Shown here: in pieces, positions 45,506-54,859 of the stretch
How the letters are laid out: the number at the start of each line of letters is the position of its first letter
How positions within the stretch are numbered: the first letter of the stretch is position 1
Origin: CAUJIW01 sp963205175
GTDB taxonomy: Bacteria; Pseudomonadota; Alphaproteobacteria; Sphingomonadales; Sphingomonadaceae
Direction: 5' to 3' (one strand)
Length of the DNA: 64,000 bases
NCBI GenBank assembly: GCA_041060555.1
Contig: JBEUDS010000007.1
The notes under the pieces: model-generated
Told to the model about the DNA's origin: nothing
Database searches by the model: none
The model's input: the letters and a program-made list of their open reading frames with translations, nothing else
Made by a program: the position numbers and the translations under genes

Positions 45506-47572
45506 TCAGTCGGTGAGCTGGGTGTGGAGGTGGCGGCGGAACGCCACCTCGCCGCGCGGCGCCTCGTCGAGTTCACGCGCATAGCGATGGCCGGCATAGA
45601 CCGCGTGCGCGATCAGCCCCGGCGCCAGCGCATCGCCGATGCAGGCCATGGTGCGGACGCCATGGTCCGCCCACGCCGCCTCGCGGGCCTTCAGCGCCCG
45701 GTACAGCGCGTCGTCGGGCTGGCGCATGGTCAGCGTCACCAGCGCCGCGCAGTCGAGCGTCCGCGTAGCGCCGGACCACACATGCTCCAGCGTCACCTGG
45801 CCGGCGGTCAGCGCGGTGACGTTGTGGGCCGGCAGCTGTGTCACCGCCAGCGCGTACAGCCGCTTCTGGATGTGGCGATAGTCGAGTGTGTTGGCGCCCC
45901 ACGAGGCGACGGTGTCGTCGGGCGTCACCAGCGTGACGGCGTGGCCGTCGACGCGCAGTTTCTCGGCCAGCACGCTGCTCATGTAGAAATAATCGTCGTC
46001 GAAAATCACCACCGGCCCGGCCGGCAGCGCGACGCCGTTCATGATGTCGTCGGGCGTGAACAGGGTCGGGCCGTCGAAGCCCGGCACCGCCGCGCCGTTG
46101 GAGCGGCCGTAGCCGTCGCGCCGCCAGTGACTGCCGGTGGCCAGCACCACATGGTCGGCGCCGAACTCCAGCACGTCGTCGTCGCCGAGCCGGCTGTCGC
46201 GGTAGATCGAGACGTTGGTCATCCGGTTGAGCTGGCCGACCCGCCAGTCGCGCACCCGGCCCCATTCGGCGAGCCCCGGCAGACGGGCCTCGCGGGTCAC
46301 CCGGCCGCCCAGTTCGGTGGTCGCTTCCGCCAGGTGCACCTCGTAGCCGCGCTGGCCCAGCGCGCGGGCGGCCTCCAGCCCGGCGGGGCCGGCGCCGACC
46401 ACCAGCACCCGGGCGTCGGATTTTTTCGGCGCGATGATTTCCGGGTGCCAGCCCTTGCGCCATTCCTCGCCCATGGTCGGGTTCTGGGTGCAGCGGATCG
46501 GCGTGATGGTCATGTCGCCCGACACACAGATATTGCAGCCGATGCACTCGCGGATGTCGTCAACGCGCCCTTGCTCGATCTTGCGCGGCAGGAACGGGTC
46601 GGCGATCGACGGGCGGGCGGCGCCGATGAGATCGAGCACGCCGCGGCGGATCTGCGACACCATGGTGTCCGGCGAGGTGAAGCGACCGACGCCGACGACT
46701 GGCCGGGTGGTGGTCTTCTTGACGAAATCGATGAACGGTTCCTGCGCGCCTTCCGGCGCGAAGCGCGACGGCACGGAATCATTGTACCAGGCGGCGAGGT
46801 TGACGTCCCACAGGTCCGGGTGCTCGGCCAGCATGGCGACGATGTCGCGGGATTCCTCCAGCGTCACGCCGTCGGCGCCCAGCAGCTCGTCGGTGGCGAA
46901 GCGCAGGGCGACGGCGCAGCGATCGCCCACCGCCTCGCGGGTATCCTCCAGTACCTCGCGCAGCAGCCGCACGCGGTTCTCCAGCGAGCCGCCATATTCA
47001 TCGGTGCGCTGGTTGCGCCGGCGCTGCAGGAAATGCATGGCCAGGCTCAGATCGTGGGCGGCGTAGACATAGATGATGTCGAAGCCGGCGCGCCGGGCCC
47101 GCAGCGCCGCGTCGCGGTGCCAGCGGCGGTAGGCGCGGATGTCCTCCCGGTCCATGGCGCGGGCCTGGTGCGGATAGCCGTATTTGCTCGGCTGGTGGCT
47201 GGGCGCCAGCAGTACCTCGCGGGAATAGAGGTTGGAGGCGGTGGGGCCGTTGTGCGTCAGCTCGACCGCCGCCAGCGCGCCATGGGCATGCACCTTGTCG
47301 CACATCAGCGCCAGGGCGGGGATGTCGTGGTCGTCCCACAGCCGGGCCTCGACATAGGGCGAGACGTCGCCGGAGGGGTGGATCTCGCATTCCTCGGTCG
47401 ACACCACCGCCCAGCCGCCCTCGGCCTTGACGCCGCGCATGGCGGCGTGGGCCTGCGGCATGGCGTGACCCATGCCGTTGCAGTGGGGCACCTGGGAAAA
47501 GCGGTTGCGCGCTGTCACCGGGCCGATTTGCACCGGCTCGAACAGGATGTCGTAGCGGGGGTCGCGGGTCAT
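45506..47572 (-). CDS. TMADH-like FMN/4Fe-4S/FAD amine demethylase
   Basis: A 688-residue flavoprotein closely patterned on trimethylamine dehydrogenase from MTRDPRYDILFEPVQIGP onwards. Cys31 in SQVPHCNGMG matches the cysteine that covalently binds FMN in TMADH. The iron-sulfur motif is CIGCNICV plus a fourth cysteine, followed by GWHPEII, and the FAD part has VLVVGAGPAGLEAARALG. Of the three aromatic residues that hold trimethylamine, Tyr60 is replaced by Glu61 and Trp355 by a non-aromatic residue; Trp264 seems kept (LAAWYNDSVPSRF). The substrate is therefore not trimethylamine. Relatives include N-methylproline demethylases of stachydrine pathways. It is last in a cluster with an APC permease and a Rieske oxygenase. 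Confidence 0.88.
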   Translation of the reverse strand: MTRDPRYDILFEPVQIGPVTARNRFSQVPHCNGMGHAMPQAHAAMRGVKAEGGWAVVSTEECEIHPSGDVSPYVEARLWDDHDIPALALMCDKVHAHGALAAVELTHNGPTASNLYSREVLLAPSHQPSKYGYPHQARAMDREDIRAYRRWHRDAALRARRAGFDIIYVYAAHDLSLAMHFLQRRRNQRTDEYGGSLENRVRLLREVLEDTREAVGDRCAVALRFATDELLGADGVTLEESRDIVAMLAEHPDLWDVNLAAWYNDSVPSRFAPEGAQEPFIDFVKKTTTRPVVGVGRFTSPDTMVSQIRRGVLDLIGAARPSIADPFLPRKIEQGRVDDIRECIGCNICVSGDMTITPIRCTQNPTMGEEWRKGWHPEIIAPKKSDARVLVVGAGPAGLEAARALGQRGYEVHLAEATTELGGRVTREARLPGLAEWGRVRDWRVGQLNRMTNVSIYRDSRLGDDDVLEFGADHVVLATGSHWRRDGYGRSNGAAVPGFDGPTLFTPDDIMNGVALPAGPVVIFDDDYFYMSSVLAEKLRVDGHAVTLVTPDDTVASWGANTLDYRHIQKRLYALAVTQLPAHNVTALTAGQVTLEHVWSGATRTLDCAALVTLTMRQPDDALYRALKAREAAWADHGVRTMACIGDALAPGLIAHAVYAGHRYARELDEAPRGEVAFRRHLHTQLTD

Positions 47573-47594
47573 GTCGGGTGTCCTCGGGGGTGGT

Positions 47595-48914
47595 TCAGGT
47601 GCTGGCGCGCCGTCCCTTCATCAGGGCATAGACGGGGATGCCCAGCGCCACCAGCGCCAGGCACCACAGGAAGGCCTCCGCCCCGGCGCCGTAGAGCGTC
47701 CACAGCGCATAGCCGCTGGCCAGTGCCGCCACCACCAGCAGGGCGATCTGCCGGCCGCTGCTGCCCTGGGGCATCCGGCCCGCCAGCGCCAGCCTGAGCG
47801 CCGACAGCGAGACTGCCAGATACATGATCAGGTTGGCCGACGTCGAGATCAGCACGATGAAGGTGAACACCTTCACCATCGAGGCCGAATAGTTCATCAG
47901 CACCATGGCGCTGACCAGGGCCGAGGTGATGACCAGTGCGCTGCCGGGCGTGCCGTGGCGGGACTGACGGGCGAACAGGCGCGGAAAAATGCCGTCCTCC
48001 GCCAGCACGCGCGGCATTTCGCCCTGCACCAGAATCCAGCCGTTGAGGGCGCCGAAGCCGGAGATGAAGGCGAACAGCGCCAGCAGCGTGGCGGCACCGG
48101 CGCCCCAATGCTGCCGCACCACCTCGGCGAACGGCGCGCTGGAACTGGCGGCGACCTCGCGCGGCAGCAGCATCACCACGGTCATGCAGGCGACGATGTA
48201 GATCAGCCCGGTCACCAGGGTGCCCCAGATGGTGGCCAGCGGAATGGTGCGGGCCGGGTTGTCGACCTTGTCGGCCGGCACCGTCGCCGTCTCCAGTCCC
48301 AGCAGGCCCCACAGCGCCAGGATGGCGGTGGCGGTCATGGCGTCGAGGGTGACCGGTTGCGGCTCGGCGCGGATGGCGTCGGTCTGGCCGCTGCCCAGCA
48401 GATAAAGACCAAGCGCGCCCACCGCCAGCAGCGGCATCAGTTTCAGGATGGTGGTGACCATCTGCACCGCGCCCATGGTGCGGGTGCCGCGCCAGTTGAC
48501 GTAGGTAAGCAGCCAGATCATTGCGGTGGTTACCAGCGCCGGGCCGGAAGGTGTGGCCTTGATGGCAGGCACCAGCTCGGCGAGATAGGCGGTGGTGCCG
48601 ATGGCCACCGCCGCGTTGCCGACCCAGGTGCCGACCCAGTAGGCCCAGGCGACGAGAAAGCCGACCCCCTCGCCAAAGGCCGCGCGCGGATAGACATAAG
48701 GCCCGCCGGCGCCCGGCACCACCCGCGACAGCGCGGCGAACACCAGCGCCAGCATCATCGCCCCGGCGACGGTGAAGGCCCAGCCCCCCAGGCCGTTGAC
48801 GCCGTAGGGCGCCAGCGACGCCGGCAGCATGAACACGCCGGAGCCGATCATGTTGCCAACCACCAGGGCGGTGCACATCCACAGCCCCAGCGCACGGGTG
48901 GATTTTCCCGCCAT
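47595..48914 (-). CDS. APC family amino acid/amine permease
   Basis: A 439-residue transporter with about 12 membrane segments. The APC signature GNMIGSGVFMLPASLA is in helix 1 and ALWGLLGLETATVPADKVDNP around helix 6. It resembles the arginine/agmatine exchanger group. The start lies 4 nt after the Rieske gene stop and the TMADH-like gene begins 22 nt after its stop, so the three are one transcript. It probably carries the cluster's substrate over the inner membrane. Confidence 0.9.
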   Translation of the reverse strand: MAGKSTRALGLWMCTALVVGNMIGSGVFMLPASLAPYGVNGLGGWAFTVAGAMMLALVFAALSRVVPGAGGPYVYPRAAFGEGVGFLVAWAYWVGTWVGNAAVAIGTTAYLAELVPAIKATPSGPALVTTAMIWLLTYVNWRGTRTMGAVQMVTTILKLMPLLAVGALGLYLLGSGQTDAIRAEPQPVTLDAMTATAILALWGLLGLETATVPADKVDNPARTIPLATIWGTLVTGLIYIVACMTVVMLLPREVAASSSAPFAEVVRQHWGAGAATLLALFAFISGFGALNGWILVQGEMPRVLAEDGIFPRLFARQSRHGTPGSALVITSALVSAMVLMNYSASMVKVFTFIVLISTSANLIMYLAVSLSALRLALAGRMPQGSSGRQIALLVVAALASGYALWTLYGAGAEAFLWCLALVALGIPVYALMKGRRAST

Positions 48915-48918
48915 GGCG

Positions 48919-49992
48919 TCAGGCGGCGAGATCGGCGGTGGCGTAGGCCTGGCGCAGCAGGTTCTGGAAATGCCAGACGCCGGACTCGCGCCTGGGGCAC
49001 AGCCGCCCGGCGGTGTAGGAGCCGGACATCAGGCCCTTCTGCACCGCCAGGCAAATGGCGATGTCTTCCTGCTGGATTTCGTCGCTGAACGCCTGGTCGT
49101 TGTCGATGCGGGCGGCGACCTCGGGGCTCGGCGTGTAGTAATAGTCGAACTCGACGCGGCAGCGCTCCAGCCCCAGCGGCAGGATGCGGTTGGTCTGCAT
49201 CCGCCCCGGCATGATGTTGAGCATGACGTTGGGGTAGATGAAATAATACCAGGCCTGGCCATCGCCGTAGATGTCGGTGCTGTTGCGCAGCGGCGAGTGC
49301 TGCAGCGAATACCAGTCGAACAGCTCGGTGTCGTAGACGCTGTAGTCCAGCACCCGGCTCAGCCCCGGATGCACGGCCGGCAGGTGATAGCCTTCGAGGA
49401 AGTTGTCGATATAGACCTTCCAGTTGCAGTCGATGTCGTAGGAGACACGGTGGTAGAAGCGCATCGCCGCCAGATCGACCGGCCGGATGCGCTCGACAAT
49501 GCCGCCATAGACCGTCTCGAACGGCGCCACCGCGTCGTCGAGGGCGACGAACACCAGGCCCTGCCATTCGCGCACCTGCACGGTGGGCAGGCGGATGTCG
49601 GCGACGTTGAAATCCTGTGCCTCGGCCATTTCCGGCGCCATGCGCAACTGGCCGTCGAGGTCGTACAGCCAGCTGTGATAGGCGCATTTCAGGCGCCTGG
49701 CGCCGCGGCCGTTGCAGGTGGCGATCGGGCCGGCGCGGTGCCGGCAGACATTGTGGAACGCGTTGAGGTGACCGTCCTCGTGACGGACGATGAGAATGGG
49801 CGTGCCGGCGATCTCGGTGACGACATGGTCGCCGGAGCCCGCGAGATCGCCCGCGTGCGCCGCCAGCTGCCAGGAGCGGGCGAACACCGCCTGCTGCTCC
49901 ACCGCCTGCCAGCGCGGATCGCGGTAGAACCGGGCATCGAGCGCCAGCGCCTGTTCCAGAGGTTGGGTTTGCAGCAGAGGCGAGGGAGGCAT
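48919..49992 (-). CDS. Rieske non-haem iron monooxygenase (quaternary-amine type)
   Basis: A 357-residue oxygenase alpha subunit. The Rieske 2Fe-2S ligands are Cys83, His85 (CRHRAGPI) and Cys103, His106 (CAYHSWLYDLDG). Mononuclear iron histidines are His203 and His208 in NFLEGYHLPAVHPG. The NWKVYIDNFLEGYH form is that of choline monooxygenase, glycine betaine and stachydrine demethylases rather than aromatic-ring dioxygenases. A reductase partner is not encoded nearby and must come from elsewhere. GGGAGG precedes ATG 49992. With the TMADH-like enzyme it would make two successive N-demethylations. Confidence 0.9.
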   Translation of the reverse strand: MPPSPLLQTQPLEQALALDARFYRDPRWQAVEQQAVFARSWQLAAHAGDLAGSGDHVVTEIAGTPILIVRHEDGHLNAFHNVCRHRAGPIATCNGRGARRLKCAYHSWLYDLDGQLRMAPEMAEAQDFNVADIRLPTVQVREWQGLVFVALDDAVAPFETVYGGIVERIRPVDLAAMRFYHRVSYDIDCNWKVYIDNFLEGYHLPAVHPGLSRVLDYSVYDTELFDWYSLQHSPLRNSTDIYGDGQAWYYFIYPNVMLNIMPGRMQTNRILPLGLERCRVEFDYYYTPSPEVAARIDNDQAFSDEIQQEDIAICLAVQKGLMSGSYTAGRLCPRRESGVWHFQNLLRQAYATADLAA

Positions 49993-50057
49993 GGGCAGGA
50001 CCTTGAGAAGAAGAGTCGGCGGCGCGCGGGCTCAAGCGCGCGCCGCCGGAAGGCCGG

Positions 50058-52478
50058 TCAGAACTTCTGACCGAATTTCAGACCCACGGTACGCGGTTTG
50101 ATCGGCACATAGTAGGTGTTGTCACCGCAGACCGCCTCGGCGCACTGGGTGTAGCGGGTGACCTGGCCGCGTTCGTCGAACAGGTTGACCGCGTAGAGTT
50201 CCATGTGCCAGTTGCCGCGCGCGACGCCGAAGGAGAAATCGAACGTCGTGTAGCTGGGCAGCTTGCCGAGAATCGATCGCTCGAACAGACGCAGATCGGA
50301 CTGGCTTGCGCTCTGGTGAACGATCGAGCCCTGCACGTGCGCTTCCAGTTCGCCCAGGGCGAACTCGTAACGCGCGGTGGCGTTGCCCTTGAACTTCGGC
50401 GTCACCGGCAGGCGGGTGCCCTTGGGCGCTTCAGGGTCGGGGCAGACGGTTTCCGGGTCGCCGTTCTCATCGACGAAGCCGCAGTAATTCTCATGCAGCT
50501 TGGCGTCGGTGTAGGCGGCAGCACCGGAAAGAGTAAGGCCGTCGGCAACGGCGATGGTAACGTCGGTCTCGACACCCTTGATGCGGGCCTGGCCGGCATT
50601 CTTGATTTCCGTCAGGCCCTGGGCGCCGAGGATGGAGAACTGGAAGTTCTTCCAGTCTTCCCAGTAGAAGGCGCCGTTGAACCGCACCCGGTTATCCAGC
50701 CAGCTCGTTTTCCAGCCGATTTCATAGTTGGTCAGGAAGTCCGACTTGTACGGCGGCAGGGTGCCGCGGCGGTTGATGCCGCCGGGCCGGTAGCCGCGCG
50801 ACCAGGTGGCATAGACCAGCGCATCGTCGGTGATCCGGTAGGTCAGGTTCAGGCGATGGATGAAGTCCGTTTCCTTGGTGCCCTTGTCCAGGTTGGTGCA
50901 GGGCGCGCCGGCGACGGTGGGCGGCAGCACGTTGCCGTCGCCGTCGGTGAAGCAGGCTGCCTCGCCGATGCCGCTGTTGTAGCCCGACCCGAAGCCGAAG
51001 AAGCCCTCCAGCGTGTTGTGCGATTTGAACACGCGGATGCCGCCGGTGGCGGTGAGCTTGTCGGTAAGGTCGTAGGACAGCTCGCCGAAGGCCGCGTAGT
51101 CGCGGTCGATGCGGATCTGCTTGGTCAGCCAGATATTGTCGGGTTTGGTGGAGATGGCCAGGTCGTCGGACAGATCGTCGATGATGTAGTCCTGCTGGAT
51201 GTTGTGACGCTGGCGCTGGTAGAATAGGCCGCCCACGAAACGCAGGCGGTTTTCCTTCGGCGACGACAGCCGCAACTCGTGGCTCTGCCGGGTGAAGCGG
51301 TCGATGCCGTGGATGTACTGCGACGGATTGATGAAGTTGCCGTCGTTGTCATAGATGTAGGTCGAGTAGCCGCAGCACTCGTCATAGAAGAACGAGTAGT
51401 CGGAATAGTCCGACTCTGACGTCACCTTGCGCTTGAGGAAGGCGCCGGCATAAACCAGATCGAAGTTGCCGATCCTGCCCTCGACGGTCAGTGTCGCCTG
51501 CAGCCACTTGTCGTTGGCTTTCTCCGGATAATAGCGGTTGATGGCAAGGTCGCCGACTTCGGGGTCGTAGGCGAAGCTGCCCTTGCTCTTCTGCACCTGA
51601 CCCATCAGGCCCGGCGTCACCGTCCAGTTGTCGTTGAGATCGATGCGCAACGCGGCGCGGGCGCCGTAGGTGTCGACCTCGTTGTAGTCGTTGCCGGCGA
51701 CGCCATCGTTGTTGATGGTGATGTCGTCGTCGGGATAGTCGACCAGCCCGTCTTCCTCCGGATGCAGGATGCGGAAGGTGCGGGTGGCGGCCTTGTTGTC
51801 GATGTAGCCCGGCTCGTGGTCGTACCAGGCGACGATCCGGATCGCCGCGTTGTCAGAGACCGGGGCGTTGACGAAACTTTCGGCGATGTAGCCGACGTCG
51901 CCGTGGCGGACGCTGTTCACTTCCAGATCGTAGCCCGCCGCAAACTTGCTCGGGTCCGGCTTGTTGGTGATGATGCGCAGCGTGCCGGCCTGGCTGCTGG
52001 CGCCATAGAGCGTGCCCTGCGGACCGGCCAGCGCCTCGACACGGGCGATGTCATAGATATGGACGTCAAGCGCGCCCTGGATGGTGGTGATCGGCTGCTC
52101 GTCGAGATAGATGCCGACACTGGGCTGCGAGCCGGAGTGGTTGCCGTCGCCGCCGCTGGCGACGCCGCGCATGTAGACCGCGCTGGCGCCCGGGCCAAGC
52201 GTCTGGAAAGCGACGCTGGGCAGGAACTTGGCGTAGTCGTTGAAGTTGGAGACCTGCAGCTGGTCGAGCTTCTGGGTGCCGAAGGCCTGGATGCTCAGCG
52301 GTACCTTCTGCAGGTTCTCCTCGCGCTTCTGGGCGGTGACGACGATATCGTCGAGACCACCGGCCTGCTGGGCGAGGGCCGGCGACATGCCGGCGGTCAG
52401 CATGGTGGTCGCCAGCAATATCGTCATGTGTCTGCATGCGGGACGGGTGGTCCCCGTCGCCTTGATCAAATTACTCAT
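50058..52478 (-). CDS. TonB-dependent receptor
   Basis: An 806-residue outer-membrane receptor of the FecA/FhuE-like class common in sphingomonad-type genomes. Signal peptide about residues 18-36 (MSPALAQQA). Then DDIVVTAQKREENLQKVPLS (TonB box and plug start), VEALAGPQGTLYGASSQAGT, and a barrel ending TVGLKFGQKF. Many Tyr/Asp-rich loops. It sits 65 bp upstream of the Rieske gene on the same strand, so the ligand is probably the substrate of that pathway, not iron. The ligand is not deducible. Confidence 0.92.
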   Translation of the reverse strand: MSNLIKATGTTRPACRHMTILLATTMLTAGMSPALAQQAGGLDDIVVTAQKREENLQKVPLSIQAFGTQKLDQLQVSNFNDYAKFLPSVAFQTLGPGASAVYMRGVASGGDGNHSGSQPSVGIYLDEQPITTIQGALDVHIYDIARVEALAGPQGTLYGASSQAGTLRIITNKPDPSKFAAGYDLEVNSVRHGDVGYIAESFVNAPVSDNAAIRIVAWYDHEPGYIDNKAATRTFRILHPEEDGLVDYPDDDITINNDGVAGNDYNEVDTYGARAALRIDLNDNWTVTPGLMGQVQKSKGSFAYDPEVGDLAINRYYPEKANDKWLQATLTVEGRIGNFDLVYAGAFLKRKVTSESDYSDYSFFYDECCGYSTYIYDNDGNFINPSQYIHGIDRFTRQSHELRLSSPKENRLRFVGGLFYQRQRHNIQQDYIIDDLSDDLAISTKPDNIWLTKQIRIDRDYAAFGELSYDLTDKLTATGGIRVFKSHNTLEGFFGFGSGYNSGIGEAACFTDGDGNVLPPTVAGAPCTNLDKGTKETDFIHRLNLTYRITDDALVYATWSRGYRPGGINRRGTLPPYKSDFLTNYEIGWKTSWLDNRVRFNGAFYWEDWKNFQFSILGAQGLTEIKNAGQARIKGVETDVTIAVADGLTLSGAAAYTDAKLHENYCGFVDENGDPETVCPDPEAPKGTRLPVTPKFKGNATARYEFALGELEAHVQGSIVHQSASQSDLRLFERSILGKLPSYTTFDFSFGVARGNWHMELYAVNLFDERGQVTRYTQCAEAVCGDNTYYVPIKPRTVGLKFGQKF

Positions 52479-52566
52479 GTTGGTCTCCCTGATGATTCAA
52501 TGGTCGGTGTTGTTTTTATGTCGTTGCTCTCTGCGGTTCTTCGTCGGTGAGGTCGTGGGCGGGGTG

Positions 52567-54648
52567 TCAGCCCGTCGCCGGTAGCAGCAATGCGGGAACG
52601 TCGGGGTAGGCGGCCAGTACCGGGCCGAGCGCCTGGCGCAGCGGTTCGAGCCAGGGCGCATAGTTCTGCCAGTGCTCGACGGCGTCGGTGAAGATCGGCC
52701 GGCGCACCTGTTCGGAGCTGGCGGTGCGCACCGCCCGGTCGTTCTCGTAATAGCGCAGGCACTGCTCCTCGAAGGGCAGACCGCAATAGTCGAGCAGGCG
52801 ACGGATCTCGCCTTCGGTGTCGGCGACCATGCGCTCGTAAATCACCCGGTGAACCCGCCCAGGCAGCACGGCATCGAAATGCGCCATCAGTGCCACATAG
52901 TCGCGGTAATAGCGGCCGATGTCCGTCAGGCTGTAGCTGAAGTTCTGGCCGCGCGCGAAATGCTGCTTGAAGCCGGAGAAGCAGCAGCCCAGCGGATGAC
53001 GGCGGGCATCGATGATCCGCGCGTTGGGCAGGATCAGGTGGATCAGCCCCACATGCGCGAAGTTGTTGGGCATCTTGTCGATGAAGAACGGCCGGCCCTG
53101 CTTGCGCTGGATGCGGGTGCGTTCGAGGAATTCCTCACCCAGCGCCTTGAGCTCGTCGGCATCGAGATCGGCCAGCACCTCGGGATAGGCCGAGGGCTGA
53201 TTGCGCCGCTTGCGGCCGCCCAGCCGGTTGGCGATGGCGATGATGTCCGGTAGCTCCATGGTGCCTTCCACCATCGAGTGGCTGGCGAGAATCTGTTCCA
53301 CCAGCGTCGAGCCGGCGCGCGGCAGGCCGACGATGAAAATCGGGTCCGGCGCCGGGCAGCCCTGACCGGCGTGGGCGGCGAGGAAGGCCGGCGTGAACAG
53401 TGCTCTGGCACGGTTCATCTGGGCGGTGTTCTCGTCGGCGTCGTAGTGAATTTCCTCCCGCCGCAGCGCGTTGCCGCGCGCGTAATTGTCGAACGATTCC
53501 GCATGGGCGCCGGCATCCTCCAGCGCCTTGCCGAGCGCGAAATGCAGGTGGTAGCGGTCCTCGTCGGTGATGTCGGCGCGCGCCAGCTGCTGGCGCATGG
53601 TGTCGACCTCGGCGTCGGTGAAACGGAAGGTCTTGAGGTTGGCCAGACTCCAGTAGGCCTCGCCCAGCTGCGGCAACTGATGGATCGCTCGGCGGTAGGC
53701 GGCGATGCTGTCGGCCTGCCGGCCCACCGTCTTGAGCGCGTGGCCCAAACTCATCCAGCCCTTGGGCTGGTTGGGATAGTCCTTCAGCACCGCGTCGTAG
53801 AGGGCGATCGCCTGCTCATAGTCGCCGACCCGGCTCAGCGCGGCGGCCTTGAGGTTGCGGTAACTGGGGTTGCGCGGGTCGATGGACAGCAGCCGGTCGA
53901 CCTCCGGCAGCACCTCGGCCGACTTGCTCCGCCGGTGCAGCACGATGGCGTAGTTGTGGCGGGCGGCGGTAAAACCCGGCGCGAGTTCCAGGCAGCGGGC
54001 CAGCAGCAGTTCGGCATCCTCCAGCCGGCCGAGCCGGATGCCGATTTCCGCCAGCATGCGGATGGCGGTGACGTCGGTGGGGCTGTGCTTCAGGAAGTCG
54101 CGCAGCAGCCGTTCGGCCACCGCCAGCCGCTGCTCGCCCAGCGCCACCGCGGCCTCCAGCAGGCGCGGGTCCTTGGCGGCGGCGGTGATGTGCCGGGTGT
54201 AGGCGGCATCGGCGCCGGCGGTGTCGCCCATCAGGGTGAGCTGGTCGCCCAGCGCGCGCCAGCCGTTGGCGAGGTCGGGCTTGAGCGCCACGGCACGTTG
54301 CAGCGCCTTCAGCGCCGCCTCGCTGTCGCCGAGGCTGCTCAGCGTCAGCCCGTGTTCCAGCTGGGCCGCCGCCCAGCCGGGGTGGTGGGCGGCCAGCGGT
54401 TCGAGAATATCGCGTGCGCCCGCCAGATCGCCGCAGCCGCGCAGGGCCGCCCCCAGCAGCAGCAGGGCGTCGCGCTGGCCGGGCATGACCCGGAGAATCT
54501 CCCGCGCCTGGCTGGCGGCGAGACGCGGGCGGCTATGCAGCAGTCGGGCGGTATGGTTGAGGGCCGTCGCCAGCGATCCCCGCGTTTCCCCTTCTCCGGT
54601 GTCTTCGGCCGGAGCGATGGTGTCGGGGTCGGGAGCAACGCTCGCCAT
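52567..54648 (-). CDS. TPR-repeat sulfotransferase
   Basis: A 693-residue protein in two parts. Residues 35-390 are tandem tetratricopeptide repeats (NGWRALGDQLTLMGDTAGAD, PKGWMSLGHALKTVGRQADS). Residues 440-690 are a PAPS-dependent sulfotransferase domain: FIVGLPRAGSTLVEQI binds the 5'-phosphosulfate and IIDARRHPLGCCFSGFKQH the 3'-phosphate. Such proteins are often next to TonB receptors, as here (88 bp). Target may be a protein or a small molecule; unknown. First gene of the minus-strand cluster. Confidence 0.9.
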   Translation of the reverse strand: MASVAPDPDTIAPAEDTGEGETRGSLATALNHTARLLHSRPRLAASQAREILRVMPGQRDALLLLGAALRGCGDLAGARDILEPLAAHHPGWAAAQLEHGLTLSSLGDSEAALKALQRAVALKPDLANGWRALGDQLTLMGDTAGADAAYTRHITAAAKDPRLLEAAVALGEQRLAVAERLLRDFLKHSPTDVTAIRMLAEIGIRLGRLEDAELLLARCLELAPGFTAARHNYAIVLHRRSKSAEVLPEVDRLLSIDPRNPSYRNLKAAALSRVGDYEQAIALYDAVLKDYPNQPKGWMSLGHALKTVGRQADSIAAYRRAIHQLPQLGEAYWSLANLKTFRFTDAEVDTMRQQLARADITDEDRYHLHFALGKALEDAGAHAESFDNYARGNALRREEIHYDADENTAQMNRARALFTPAFLAAHAGQGCPAPDPIFIVGLPRAGSTLVEQILASHSMVEGTMELPDIIAIANRLGGRKRRNQPSAYPEVLADLDADELKALGEEFLERTRIQRKQGRPFFIDKMPNNFAHVGLIHLILPNARIIDARRHPLGCCFSGFKQHFARGQNFSYSLTDIGRYYRDYVALMAHFDAVLPGRVHRVIYERMVADTEGEIRRLLDYCGLPFEEQCLRYYENDRAVRTASSEQVRRPIFTDAVEHWQNYAPWLEPLRQALGPVLAAYPDVPALLLPATG

Positions 54649-54859
54649 GCGGTCATCCTGTGACGATCAGATGTCAGAGTAGGAGGGCGGCTTTCGCCTT
54701 GTCAACGGCGGCGGCGCGCCTGTCGGCGTCCGGTCGTGCACAGGCCTGTCAGTGATGCCATGATGCAATACACCCCCTTGACCGGGCCGGTGCGCATGTG
54801 CCTGTGTGCGCCGCGGCCGGCATCTGCCGGGCCCGGAGGACGTGGACAGGAAAGTGGGC
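54649..54859. promoter_or_regulatory. divergent promoter region, sulfotransferase cluster and CoA-transferase
   Basis: A 211-bp gap that must hold the promoter of the TonB/Rieske cluster on one side and of the CoA-transferase on the other. I find no convincing -35/-10 pair or strong palindrome. Confidence 0.4.
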
